A stretch of 64,000 bases of DNA from Bradyrhizobium sp. BR13661 (GCF_029892425.1 NZ_JARXWB010000011.1:1-64000), one strand, 5' to 3'; numbered from the stretch's first letter, positions 51,650-60,612 are shown. Numbers and translations are program-made. Notes: generated by a model not told the origin, from the letters alone.

Positions 51650-53047
51650 GTGACAATGCTCGTCGAGCGCCTCGGCTCGTCCACCGCGCGTTCGCGTGAG
51701 CGCAGCCAGCGCGACACCGAAACCGTTGAGTTCGCACAGGCGGCGCTCGAAGCCGGCAAGAGGGAGGGCCTGCAACTGGCCGTGCGGGCGCGCTATGTCG
51801 CGCTGGCCGTCATCGCCTGCCTGCTGCTGGCCATCAACCCGGCATGGGACCAGCTCTATTACGTGGCGTTGCTCGGTCTGTTCGCCCTGATCGGCTGGGC
51901 CCAGGTCAGGGTCGGGCGGGTCGGCGTATCGCGGTCGGAACTGGCGCTTTTGTTCTGCGACCTGGCGCTGCTCACATTCGTCATCGTCGTCCCGAACCCG
52001 TTCGGCACGACGCACTGGCCGGTAGCGATGCAATACCATTTCGGCAACTTTATCTACTTCTTCGTCCTGCTCGCAGGCGCCACACTGGCCTATTCCTGGC
52101 GAACCGTGATCGCGGTCGGCACATGGACCGCAGCGCTCTGGGCGATCGGCGTGGCCTGGGTGTGGTGGCAACCTGATCGCGATCCCGCCCTGACCGCCCG
52201 CATTGCAGAGGCGGTGGGCAGCGATCACAGGCTGTTCGCGCTGATCTCGCCCAGTGCGATCGGATTCGGCCTCCGCATCCAGGAGATCGTCGTCTTCCTG
52301 ATCGTCGCCGTCACGCTGGCGCTCGCGGTCCGGCGCAGCAACGACCTATTGATCAGACATGCCGCCGTGGAGCGAGAGCGCGGCAATCTTGCGCGCTACT
52401 TCTCGCCCAATGTCGTCACGGAATTATCGAAGCACGACGAGCCGTTGAAGCAGGTGCGCACTCAGGACGTCGCGGTACTGTTCGTGGACATCGTTGGCTT
52501 CACGGCCTTTGCGGATGTGCGCGCCCCGGAGGAAGTGGTGCGGACCTTACGCGAATTCCACGGATTGATGGAGCAGGAGGTTTTCCGCCACGACGGCACG
52601 TTGGACAAATATCTGGGCGACGGATTGATGACGACATTCGGCACGCCCTTCGCAGGCGCGCGTGACGCCAGCAATGCGCTGCGCTGTGCCCAGGCAATGA
52701 TTGCTGCAGCGGACGGCTGGAACGCACAGCGAGCGGCGTCCGGGGAGCCACCGATGCGCGTCAGCTTTGGCCTGCATTACGGGCCGGTGGTGCTCGGCGA
52801 CATTGGGCACACCTGTCTGGAATTTGCCGTGATCGGCGCGACCGTCAATGTCGCAAGCCGTCTGGAGGCACTCACGCGCACGCTCGACTGCGCGCTGGTG
52901 GCAAGCGACGATCTCGTCAGCCGCGCCAAGCTCGAGCTCGGCAGTCCAAGTGAGACATTTGCATCGCTGATGGCCTTGGATCCCCAAGCGATCCGCGGGC
53001 TGGAGCGGCCGATCGCGATCTGGACCCAGCCGCGCGCGAAGCCGTAG
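51650..53047 (+). CDS. Membrane-bound class III adenylate/guanylate cyclase
   Basis: A 465-residue protein with about six transmembrane segments (about 48-225) and a C-terminal class III cyclase domain. Metal Asp residues are in FVDIVGFTAF (D280) and GDGLM (D324); the base-reading Lys320 in LDKYLGD favours ATP. The transition-state Asn and Arg are in GATVNVASRLEAL. I place the start at a GTG (51650) with GAGGAG upstream. The ATG at 51560 has no ribosome site. It follows regA by 130 bases. Confidence 0.88.
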   Translation: MTMLVERLGSSTARSRERSQRDTETVEFAQAALEAGKREGLQLAVRARYVALAVIACLLLAINPAWDQLYYVALLGLFALIGWAQVRVGRVGVSRSELALLFCDLALLTFVIVVPNPFGTTHWPVAMQYHFGNFIYFFVLLAGATLAYSWRTVIAVGTWTAALWAIGVAWVWWQPDRDPALTARIAEAVGSDHRLFALISPSAIGFGLRIQEIVVFLIVAVTLALAVRRSNDLLIRHAAVERERGNLARYFSPNVVTELSKHDEPLKQVRTQDVAVLFVDIVGFTAFADVRAPEEVVRTLREFHGLMEQEVFRHDGTLDKYLGDGLMTTFGTPFAGARDASNALRCAQAMIAAADGWNAQRAASGEPPMRVSFGLHYGPVVLGDIGHTCLEFAVIGATVNVASRLEALTRTLDCALVASDDLVSRAKLELGSPSETFASLMALDPQAIRGLERPIAIWTQPRAKP

Positions 53048-53084
53048 GCCAGGTTCGACCACCGTTGGATCACGCGTCCAACAA

Positions 53085-53110
53085 AAAGCCCGGCCGAACG
53101 GCCGGGCTTT
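53085..53110. terminator. Bidirectional intrinsic terminator
   Basis: A perfect 12-base-pair stem, AAAGCCCGGCCG with CGGCCGGGCTTT, and an AA loop. A-tracts and T-tracts flank the stem on both sides, so it can serve the cyclase gene on the plus strand and the CarD gene on the minus strand. Confidence 0.9.
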
Positions 53111-53140
53111 CGATCTCTTGCAAACAACGTGGCGAGACGC

Positions 53141-54163
53141 TTACGCAGCCTCGTCGGCGACCGTGGTGTCGTCGCCATCGGTATCGTCGGTATCGCCCTC
53201 GGCATCCGCCTCGCCTTCAGCGGCTTCCGTCTTGGCATTGGTACGGCGCGGGCTCTTGGCGAGCTGGGCCTCGATTTCCTTGACCGCTTCGGTCTCGGTC
53301 GAGTGCTGCACCACCGCGATCTCGCGGGACAGACGATCGAGCGCCGCTTCATAGAGCTGGCGTTCGCTGTAGGACTGCTCGGGCTGCGACTCGGAGCGAT
53401 AGAGGTCGCGCACGACTTCCGCGATCGCGACGATGTCGCCCGAATTGATCTTCGCTTCGTATTCCTGGGCGCGGCGCGACCACATGGTGCGCTTGACCCG
53501 GGCACGACCCTTCAGGGTTTCCAGCGCCTTCTTGACCAGCGCGGGCTCGGACAGCTTGCGCATGCCGACGTTGGCGACCTTGGCGGTCGGAACGCGCAGC
53601 GTCATCTTGTCCTTGATGAAGTTGATGACGAACAGCTCGAGCTTCGCACCCGCGATCTCCTGCTCCTCGATGGCCAGGATCTGGCCGACGCCGTGAGCGG
53701 GATAGACGACGAATTCGTTGGCCTTGAAGCCCTGGCGCTGGGTCACGACCTTCTTTTCTTCGACCTTCGGCGCGGGTGCAGCAGCCTTCACGGCCGGCTT
53801 GGCAGCAGCAACGGGGGCCTTGGCGGGGGCGGCAGCAACGGGAGCCTTCGGAGCAACGGGCTTGGCGGCAGGAGCCTTGGCAGCGACAGGAGCCTTGGCA
53901 GCGACAGGCTTGGCAGCAGCAGGCTTTGCAACGGTCGCTTTCGCGGCCGGTTTGGCAGTCTTGTTAGGCATTGCGCTTCTTTTGTTCTTCGAGGACTTTG
54001 CAGCCGGCGGCGCCTTGGCAGCGGCCCGACCCTTGGATGCGCTACGGCTGGCCGCGGCGACTTTTTTGGCCTCCTTATGGGAAGCCCTCGCTGAAGTACT
54101 CTTTTTACGCGTTTTCTGTGACACAGCCTGCGCGCGGAAACTGCCACGCCCCTGTTTCGACAT
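53141..54163 (-). CDS. CarD/CdnL-type transcription regulator with basic Ala/Lys/Pro tail
   Basis: A 340-residue protein. Residues about 143-300 form the CarD_CdnL domain (FVVYPAHGVGQI; ELFVINFIKDKMTLRVP), which binds RNA polymerase beta and stabilises open complexes at rRNA and other promoters. The first 142 residues are almost all Lys, Ala, Pro and Val in AAKPVAAK-like repeats, resembling a histone H1 tail. The C-terminus is acidic. An internal ATG at 53971 would remove part of the tail. Alphaproteobacterial CdnL proteins are usually near 170 residues. Confidence 0.9.
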   Translation of the reverse strand: MSKQGRGSFRAQAVSQKTRKKSTSARASHKEAKKVAAASRSASKGRAAAKAPPAAKSSKNKRSAMPNKTAKPAAKATVAKPAAAKPVAAKAPVAAKAPAAKPVAPKAPVAAAPAKAPVAAAKPAVKAAAPAPKVEEKKVVTQRQGFKANEFVVYPAHGVGQILAIEEQEIAGAKLELFVINFIKDKMTLRVPTAKVANVGMRKLSEPALVKKALETLKGRARVKRTMWSRRAQEYEAKINSGDIVAIAEVVRDLYRSESQPEQSYSERQLYEAALDRLSREIAVVQHSTETEAVKEIEAQLAKSPRRTNAKTEAAEGEADAEGDTDDTDGDDTTVADEAA

Positions 54164-54321
54164 TTGGTTTCACGGGAACCCAACGGGGCCAACTGGGCTG
54201 ACGGGGGTTCGGCTTAATGTGCCCAATATAGCACATTTCCCGCAAAAATCAATGATTTAGGGGTCTTGAGGGCCGGTTTTCGGCGCTGACGAAGGTATTA
54301 GGGTTAAGTTTGCGCCGGAAT

Positions 54322-54660
54322 TTAGTCGCCGGAGCCGGGCTTCTTCGAAAAATATTTCTCGAACTTGCCCTCCTGCCCGTCGAATTCCTTGGCGTCCGCA
54401 GGTGATTCTTTCTTCTGGGTGATGTTCGGCCAGCTCTTGGCGTATTCGGTATTCACCTCAAGCCACTTTTCCAGGCCCGGTTCCGTGTCCGGCTTGATGG
54501 CGTCGGCGGGGCATTCCGGCTCGCACACACCGCAGTCGATGCACTCGTCCGGATGGATGACGAGCATGTTCTCGCCCTCGTAGAAACAGTCGACCGGGCA
54601 GACCTCGACGCAGTCGGTGTACTTGCACTTGATGCAGTTTTCAGTGACGACGTAAGTCAT
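54322..54660 (-). CDS. fdxA: Seven-iron ferredoxin
   Basis: A 112-residue ferredoxin. Cysteines at 9, 12, 17, 21 and 25, and 40, 43, 46 and 50, give the pattern for one [3Fe-4S] and one [4Fe-4S] cluster, as in Azotobacter-type FdxA. The sequence MTYVVTENCIKCKYTDCVEV is the typical start. The C-terminal 50 residues are helical. It transfers electrons in the cytoplasm. The gene is single, between carD and the S4 protein gene. Confidence 0.95.
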   Translation of the reverse strand: MTYVVTENCIKCKYTDCVEVCPVDCFYEGENMLVIHPDECIDCGVCEPECPADAIKPDTEPGLEKWLEVNTEYAKSWPNITQKKESPADAKEFDGQEGKFEKYFSKKPGSGD

Positions 54661-54796
54661 CCAACGCTCCGAAAAGCTCTTTTAAAAGTCGCGGCTTGCG
54701 TAGCGCGGATGGCCCCGCGCTGCAAGATCGGGAACGGTCGATCATGACGGCTTTGTGTGGTTGATCGACCAAGAAATGAACTCAGAGCGCAACTAA

Positions 54797-55072
54797 TTAT
54801 ACTTTGCGCTCGCCGAGTTCCTCATAGAGCACGCGCGCGGAGGCTGCATCGCCGCGGCGCTCGTTGAAGCCGGTCACCTTCAGCACGCGCACGGTGCGGT
54901 CGAGCGCGACGGTGATGACGTCGCCGATCTTGATCGCATGGCCCGGTGATTTCTCGCGCGTGCCGTTGATGCGGACGTGTCCGGACTCGACGAGCTCAGC
55001 CGCCGAAGTCCGCGCCTTCACCACCCGCGCGTGCCACAGCCATTTGTCGAGGCGCTGCCGCTCGGTGGTCGT
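54797..55072 (-). CDS. S4-domain RNA-binding protein (Hsp15-like), apparent ACG start
   Basis: Read from 55072, the frame encodes a 91-residue S4 protein: RQRLDKWLWHARVVKARTSA and GHVRINGTREKSPGHAIKIGD are the S4 motif of Hsp15/HslR, which binds stalled 50S subunits. No ATG, GTG or TTG begins this frame before the S4 domain. A strong AAGGAG (55080-55085) is placed seven bases before an ACG at 55070-55072. The first usable standard codon, GTG at 55022-55024, would delete the first helix. I therefore annotate ACG as start, or the gene is start-damaged. Confidence 0.75.
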   Translation of the reverse strand, partial: TTTERQRLDKWLWHARVVKARTSAAELVESGHVRINGTREKSPGHAIKIGDVITVALDRTVRVLKVTGFNERRGDAASARVLYEELGERKV

Positions 55073-55076
55073 GGGA

Positions 55077-58000
55077 TTACTCCTTGCGCCCCGAGAGCTG
55101 CTCCTTCAGCGCAGCGAGCTTTGCGAATGGCGAGTTCGGATCCGCGGGACGATCGCGCTCGCGCGGATTCGCGCTCGAGGCGTACGGCCGCAACGACGGA
55201 CCGCCCTGACGGTCACGGCCCTTGTCGCGATCGCGGCCCCTGTTGTCGCGACCCTTGTCACGATCACCGCCGAACTTCTTGTTATCGCGGTTGCGATCGC
55301 GATCCTTGTCGCGGTCCTTGCCTTGTTCTCTACCTTGGAAGCTGCGATTGCGATCGTCGCGCCCGTCCTGACGCGGCGCGCCCTCGGCGCCACCTTCGCG
55401 CGGCTTGCGGAAATCCCTGCCGCCGTCTCTGCGATGACCGCCGTGACGATGGCGCTCGTTACGCTTCTCGCCGTCGGCGGCTGGGACGGCTTCGCCGTCC
55501 GCCGGCGCAGCGCCTGCTTCGGCGCCGGCCTGCTGCGGACGCTGATTGTTGTGGCGCTGGTGACGATGGCGCTCGTGGCGCGGCTTGCGGTCCTCGTGAC
55601 GGCCGCCGGGACGCCAGACTTCGATGAGCTCGGGTTCAGCGGGCGCGGCTGCGGCTTCAGCAGGCGCAGCAGCGTCGGGCGCTGCGGCGACTTCCGTTGC
55701 AGCAGGTTCAGCGGGAGCGGCTTCAGCAGCAGTCTCCGCGGGCGCAGCAGCTTCTTCAGCCGGAGGCGCGATGCCGGGGGCATCTTCCGGCGTGACAGGC
55801 GCTGCTTCGGGCGAGGCCTCGAGCGCCGGCTCGTGGTGCGCGGGCTCGTCGTGCTGCTCCATGCCGGGCGCATCTTCGACGGTGACGGGCTCAGCGGCAG
55901 CTTCGATCGCAGCATCCGTCGTTTCAGCAGGCGTCTCGGCGGAAGCCTCCGTCGCCGGCGTCTCCGCAACAGCAGGCGCGGCCGGCTTCGGCGGCAACGG
56001 CGCACGCTTCTCCATGCGATAGCCGAGCGCACGAAGCACCGAGGCGAAGTCTTCGCCGGCGGAGCCGGTGAGCGAGGTCATCGCCTGCGTCACCACAAAA
56101 CTGCGGCCATCGAACGCGCCGGCGGGCTTTTCGCCGGGCGAGTTCTCGCGCCAGGCCAGCGCCGGACGGATCAGATCGGCGAGGCGCTCCAGAATGTCGA
56201 CGCGGACGGCGCGCTCGCCGGCCTGCTTGTAGCCGAGCACACGATAGGCATCGCGCGGCAGGCTCTTGTCGACCGGGAACGAGGTGCGCCCCGAGGACGC
56301 CAGATGCTGGGCGCCAGACAGCGCCGACAGATCGACATTGTCCTGCTTCAGCGCCCACAAGAGCGCAGCCAGCGCACGCGCGGCGGGCTTCAGGATGCCG
56401 GGGAAATAGATGTGATAGGCGCCGAAGCGGACGCCATATTTGCGCAACGTCGCGCGCGAGGGCTGGTCGAGATCCTTCAGCTCGTTGGCGATCTTCGGAC
56501 GCTCGAGCACGCCGAGCGCCTCGACCAGCTGATAGGCGATGCCGCGGGCGATGCCCGTGACGTCCTCGGCCTTCGACAGCTCGAACATCGGCCCGAGCAG
56601 CTTTTCGATATGCGTCTTGAGCCAGAGGTCGAGCCGCGCCTGCACCTTGTCGCGGGGCGCGCCCGTCAGCCGCTCATCCGAGATGATGCGGATGCGCGGA
56701 TGCAGCGCCTCCTCTGCGGCAGTCAGCCGCGCCACGGCATCGCCGGTCCAGCGGATGGTGCCGTCGGAGGTCAGCACGAACTGATCGTCCGGCGCGTTGC
56801 CCAGCTTTTCGGCGCGCGTATTGATCTCGCCGGCGAGCACCGCTTGCGCGGCAGCCTGCAAGGCTTTCGCATCGGAGCCGGCTTCCGCCGCATCCGGTGC
56901 AAAGGTGAAGCCATCGAGGCGGCCGATGACATGGCCTTCGACGATGACTTCGCCGGTCTTGCCGATTTCCGTATTCAAGCTCGTGTTCTCCCGCAGGCGG
57001 CGCATCAATACACTGGTCCGGCGATCAACGAAACGCTCAGTCAAGCGTTCATGGAGCGCATCCGATAATTTATTTTCGACCTCGCGGGCGATCCCCTGCC
57101 AGCGTTCGGGGTCTTTCAGCCAGTCCGGGCGGTTGGCGACGAAGGTCCAGGTGCGGATCTGCGCGATCCGACCCGACAGCGTGTCGATATCGCCGCTCAC
57201 ATTGTCGGCCTGGTCGATTTGGGCCGCGAACCAGGAATCGGGGATGCAGCCCTTCTGCATCAGGAAGCCGTAGAGCGTCGTCACCAGCTCGGCATGGGCG
57301 GCCGGCGACAGCTTTCTGTAGTCCGGGACCTGGCAGGCCTCCCACAGCCGTTCCACGGCTTGCTTGCCATGCGCGATATCGCGCACCTCGACGTCGCGGG
57401 CGGCGTGGTCGAGCACGCGCATGTCCTCGGCGATCGGCGCCCGCGTCAGGGTCTCGTGGCCGGGGGCCAGGTTCAGCGAGACCTGGAGCGCGCCGAGGGA
57501 GGAGAAATCCAGCTTCGTATTGCGCCATTGCAGCATCTTCACGGGATCGAAGATGTGGTTCTGGAGCGCGTTCACGAGCTCGGGCTCGAACGGGCCGCAG
57601 CGGCCCGTCGTCCCGAAGGTGCCGTTGCGCGTGGCGCGCCCCGCACGGCCGGCGACTTGCGCGAACTCGGCAGGCGTGAGGCGGCGGAACTGGTAGCCGT
57701 CGAACTTGCGGTCCGAGGCGAAGGCGACGTGGTCGACGTCGAGATTGAGGCCCATGCCGACGGCGTCGGTGGCGACGAGATAATCGACGTCGCCGTTCTG
57801 GAACATCTCCACCTGCGCGTTGCGCGTGCGCGGCGACAGCGAGCCCAGCACCACGGCGGCGCCGCCATGCTGGCGCTTGATCAGCTCGGCGATGGCGTAG
57901 ACCTCGTCGGCGGAGAAGGCGACGATGGCAGTGCGGCGCGGCTGGCGCGTGATCTTGCGATCGCCGGCGAATTCCAGCTGCGACAGCCTGGGCCGGGTGA

Positions 58001-58475
58001 TCATGGAGACACCGGGCAGCAGCCGCTCGATGATCGGGCGCATGGTCGCGGCGCCCAGCAGCAGCGTCTCGTCGCGGCCGCGGCGGTTGAGGATGCGGTC
58101 GGTGAAGACGTGGCCGCGTTCGAGGTCAGAAGCGATCTGGATCTCGTCGACGGCGAGGAAGGAGACATCCAGGTCGCGCGGCATCGCCTCGACGGTCGAG
58201 ACCCAATAGCGCGGATGCTTCGGCTTGATCTTCTCCTCGCCCGTCACCAGCGCGACGGCGTCCGCGCCGACGCGGGCGACGATCTTGTTATAGACCTCGC
58301 GCGCAAGCAGCCTCAGCGGCAGGCCGATCATGCCCGAGGAATGCGCGAGCATCCGCTCGATAGCGAGATGGGTCTTGCCGGTGTTGGTCGGCCCGAGCAC
58401 CGCAGTGACGCCGGCGCCGGGCACCCGATCGGACAGCGCGCGCTCGGAAGCGAAGGGGGAGGGAGGAAAGGCCAT
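55077..58475 (-). CDS. SUV3-like ATP-dependent RNA/DNA helicase with long disordered tail
   Basis: An 1132-residue protein. Residues 1-360 are a superfamily 2 helicase of the SUV3/MgpS type: Walker A GPTNTGKTH (28-36), motif II DEIQ, motif VI QVAGRAGRA. A helical region follows to about 800. From about 820 to 950 the sequence is nearly all Ala, Glu and Pro. The last 180 residues are rich in Arg, Asp, Lys, His and Gly (DRDKDRDRNRDN; HRHGGHRRDG), a likely RNA-binding tail. It may work in RNA decay. Its stop overlaps the S4 gene's ribosome site. Confidence 0.88.
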   Translation of the reverse strand: MAFPPSPFASERALSDRVPGAGVTAVLGPTNTGKTHLAIERMLAHSSGMIGLPLRLLAREVYNKIVARVGADAVALVTGEEKIKPKHPRYWVSTVEAMPRDLDVSFLAVDEIQIASDLERGHVFTDRILNRRGRDETLLLGAATMRPIIERLLPGVSMITRPRLSQLEFAGDRKITRQPRRTAIVAFSADEVYAIAELIKRQHGGAAVVLGSLSPRTRNAQVEMFQNGDVDYLVATDAVGMGLNLDVDHVAFASDRKFDGYQFRRLTPAEFAQVAGRAGRATRNGTFGTTGRCGPFEPELVNALQNHIFDPVKMLQWRNTKLDFSSLGALQVSLNLAPGHETLTRAPIAEDMRVLDHAARDVEVRDIAHGKQAVERLWEACQVPDYRKLSPAAHAELVTTLYGFLMQKGCIPDSWFAAQIDQADNVSGDIDTLSGRIAQIRTWTFVANRPDWLKDPERWQGIAREVENKLSDALHERLTERFVDRRTSVLMRRLRENTSLNTEIGKTGEVIVEGHVIGRLDGFTFAPDAAEAGSDAKALQAAAQAVLAGEINTRAEKLGNAPDDQFVLTSDGTIRWTGDAVARLTAAEEALHPRIRIISDERLTGAPRDKVQARLDLWLKTHIEKLLGPMFELSKAEDVTGIARGIAYQLVEALGVLERPKIANELKDLDQPSRATLRKYGVRFGAYHIYFPGILKPAARALAALLWALKQDNVDLSALSGAQHLASSGRTSFPVDKSLPRDAYRVLGYKQAGERAVRVDILERLADLIRPALAWRENSPGEKPAGAFDGRSFVVTQAMTSLTGSAGEDFASVLRALGYRMEKRAPLPPKPAAPAVAETPATEASAETPAETTDAAIEAAAEPVTVEDAPGMEQHDEPAHHEPALEASPEAAPVTPEDAPGIAPPAEEAAAPAETAAEAAPAEPAATEVAAAPDAAAPAEAAAAPAEPELIEVWRPGGRHEDRKPRHERHRHQRHNNQRPQQAGAEAGAAPADGEAVPAADGEKRNERHRHGGHRRDGGRDFRKPREGGAEGAPRQDGRDDRNRSFQGREQGKDRDKDRDRNRDNKKFGGDRDKGRDNRGRDRDKGRDRQGGPSLRPYASSANPRERDRPADPNSPFAKLAALKEQLSGRKE

Positions 58476-58562
58476 GTCTAGCTGATTAGGTAGTGGGTAA
58501 TGCGGCGAATGTCAGTGCTGTCTGGGGCGATAGGGTGCAAGGCGCTCGCCACGCGCGCACCA

Positions 58563-58664
58563 GTCATCGCCCGGCTTGACCGGGCGATCCAGTACGCCGA
58601 GGCGGTGTTGGTTGAGCCGAGAGGCCGCGGCGTACTGGATGCCCCGGTCAAGCCGGGGCATGAC
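58563..58664. repeat. Paired palindromic repeat (two-hairpin element)
   Basis: Outer ends GTCAT and ATGAC pair. Hairpin one is ATCGCCCGGCTTGACCGGGCGAT; the second is GCCCCGGTCAAGCCGGGGC. The middle is bounded by CCAGTACGCC and GGCGTACTGG, perfect 10-base complements. Same plan as 7581 and 32664. Confidence 0.82.
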
Positions 58665-59027
58665 AGCGGAGAATGCGGTGACGCCTCCCCAAATCTCGCG
58701 CAACTGTTTCACTTTGCGACGCTTTTCCCTGTGCCCTTAAGCTTCGGAACGACTCTAGAACGAATCGCGGCCGAATCGCAGACTCCCCTCGGAGTCCTGT
58801 TCCGTTCACGCAAGGTGTCGTGGGACTCGTTTTGCGTGTGCACTAGATGGAGTTTTGGGGTGCCGCACAAGCCACGATTTGATGACGGATTTGGTTAAGT
58901 TGGGGATGGCGCGGAGTCGAATCAGAATCGGGGAGGAGTCAAATGGATTCCCGGCAAAGCCGGCTGCGAAAAACCCATCAGCGAAAACAACCCCATGCAC
59001 AGTAGGTAAGTTGTTGATACTGCTTGT

Positions 59028-59217
59028 TTTCTTACCCTCCACTGGAGGGGTCCGGGACGAGCGTAGCTCGCCCGTGGGTCGGCGACCATTGAGCGGAGCG
59101 AAATGGGCGACGGGGTGGGGTGATCTCTCCACTCGGAGACTGCCCGCGGGGAGAGATCACCCCACCCCGCTCGCGCTGCGCGCGATCGACCCTCCCCCTC
59201 CAGGGGAGGGTAAGAAA
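59028..59217. repeat. MITE-like element with 23-base terminal inverted repeats
   Basis: Ends TTTCTTACCCTCC and GGAGGGTAAGAAA are perfect complements and extend to about 23 bases with one mismatch. Inside is a second dyad, GGGGTGGGGTGATCTCTCC with its complement at 59150-59170. At 190 bases with no frame it resembles a miniature inverted-repeat element. The right end lies four bases from the DUF3108 stop codon. Confidence 0.7.
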
Positions 59218-59220
59218 GAG

Positions 59221-60096
59221 CTACTGCGTCTTCGCGACGCGTGGCGGCTGGGCGGTGGTGATGAAGCTGGTGGCTTCCAGCATTGCCGGCCCAAGCGGCG
59301 TCGGGACCTTCAGCCAGAACGGAACCAGGATGCGGGTGCCGGCCACCGGCGCAAAGGCGATCTCGATGTTGCGCTGGGCGGCGAGGTATTTGATCACGGG
59401 GCGGTCGGGGATGTAGCCCGCCACAGGCACGAAATAGAGCGCGCAGACCACGACCGGGCCGCGATAGCCCTTCTCGGCCTTCACGGTCTCCATGCGCTTG
59501 AAATCGAGCTTGAGCTCGTAGCGCATGCGGCCGTCGAACACGGGCGCTGAGCCGTGGCAGGCCTCCGGCGACAAGGGATCGCCCGTCCCAGGCACGCGCA
59601 CCAGCGAGGCCGTCATCGGATCGAACACGCCCTTGCGATGCGCGTCGGTGACGACGATGCGATCGGGATCGACAGGCGGCTCCGGAATGATGCCGAACTC
59701 CTTCACATTGCCCTTGTCGAGGGTGATGTGGATCTCTTCGGTCTTCTTCGAGGTGGTGGTGGAGGCCTGATAGGCGGACGCAACCAGCGCGCCATTGACG
59801 ACGCGGCCTTGGCTAGCGCCGGTGCCGGACCCGCCCGCGAAGGATTTCAGAATGCCGGTGGTGCCGCCGGAGGCCGCCGCCGAGAACACATCGTCCTGGA
59901 TATCGATGTTCCAGGCGCCGCGGCCGACCGGAATGCCCGCCAGCGTCGCCTCATACTGCGCCTCGAGCTTGCCTTGCGCGGCCGCCGGCTCAGCCGCCCA
60001 CGCCAAAACCAGCCCGCCAACAGCGGCCAAAACCAGCCTGCCGGCCGACCGCAGCCGGGGCGGAATGAGCGGGAACGTGTGCACGAGACGGTCCAA
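59221..60096 (-). CDS. DUF3108 domain protein, exported
   Basis: A protein of up to 291 residues with a signal peptide (LVLAAVGGLVLAWAAEPAAA, about 21-40) and a DUF3108 beta-rich domain (YEATLAGIPVGRGAWNIDI; YVASAY-like segments). The family is periplasmic or outer-membrane-associated and of unknown function. The frame opens with a TTG at 60096; a GTG four codons later is as likely. No clear ribosome site is seen for either. It is single. Confidence 0.82.
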   Translation of the reverse strand: MDRLVHTFPLIPPRLRSAGRLVLAAVGGLVLAWAAEPAAAQGKLEAQYEATLAGIPVGRGAWNIDIQDDVFSAAASGGTTGILKSFAGGSGTGASQGRVVNGALVASAYQASTTTSKKTEEIHITLDKGNVKEFGIIPEPPVDPDRIVVTDAHRKGVFDPMTASLVRVPGTGDPLSPEACHGSAPVFDGRMRYELKLDFKRMETVKAEKGYRGPVVVCALYFVPVAGYIPDRPVIKYLAAQRNIEIAFAPVAGTRILVPFWLKVPTPLGPAMLEATSFITTAQPPRVAKTQ

Positions 60097-60612
60097 TCGG
60101 GAAACGAGTGGTTGTTACTTAAGCCAGATACAGCTGCAAACAATGCATAAAGGCGCGAGACGCCAGGAACTCAATGGACTATTCGGGTGCGATTGCGCCC
60201 TTTATGTGATGGTAAGGGGTTTTAAACATTGCCGTTTTGGTGATTGGCCGGGATCTTCGCCCCGGGCTCCGATACCTCTCCCATCGGGAGAGGTCGCGCC
60301 CCGGGCGATGCGAAGCATCGTCCCGTGCGCGGGTGAGGGGCTCAGGTCCCACGATGGTGCAAAACCCCTCACCCGGCGCTATGCCGACCTCTCCCGATGG
60401 GAGAGGTGTGGCACCTGTTTTGCGGCCTGAGATCCCGGGTTCGGGCTCGCGCCCGCCCCGGGACGACACGGCCTTTCGGCCCTGTCGCCTTGACGTCCCG
60501 CCCCTTCCCCCCTATACGTCCGCCCGCTCCCTACAAGGACGAAAGAATTAGCCCCCGTGGCGCCCCGAATGGCGGCCGCAATCGTTGGGGGTTCGAACCA
60601 AGGATTTTTGCC
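60097..60612. other. Intergenic region before rpmB with a repeat, no gene seen
   Basis: A 516-base gap holding the repeat at 60274-60407 and the rpmB leader. A GGGGGTTCGAACC stretch at about 60586-60599 looks like a tRNA T-arm, but no cloverleaf can be built around it. Confidence 0.5.
60274..60407. repeat. Paired palindromic repeat (ACCTCTCCC type)
   Basis: Two near-identical hairpins, ACCTCTCCC-ATC-GGGAGAGGT at 60274-60294 and ACCTCTCCCGATGGGAGAGGT at 60387-60407, flank an inner dyad CGGGTGAGGGG...CCCCTCACCCG. The plan is the same as the CCGGGC-type elements but with a different arm sequence. Confidence 0.8.

Larger units (their letters stand above)
58476..59220. other. Long intergenic region with two repeats, no gene seen
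   Basis: A 745-base gap before the convergently placed DUF3108 gene and the helicase start. It carries the repeats at 58563-58664 and 59028-59217. Reading frames in the remaining 360 bases show no ribosome site or family pattern. Confidence 0.5.

Noticed and set aside
54864..57068. 734-codon plus-strand frame opposite the helicase
   Set aside because: Translation is low-complexity and the helicase motifs on the minus strand are unmistakable.
58855..59550. Plus-strand open frame across the MITE-like element into DUF3108
   Set aside because: It depends on reading through a repeat and antisense to a signal-peptide protein; no ribosome site.
60586..60600. GGGGGTTCGAACC resembling a tRNA T-arm before rpmB
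   Set aside because: No acceptor, D or anticodon stems can be paired around it.
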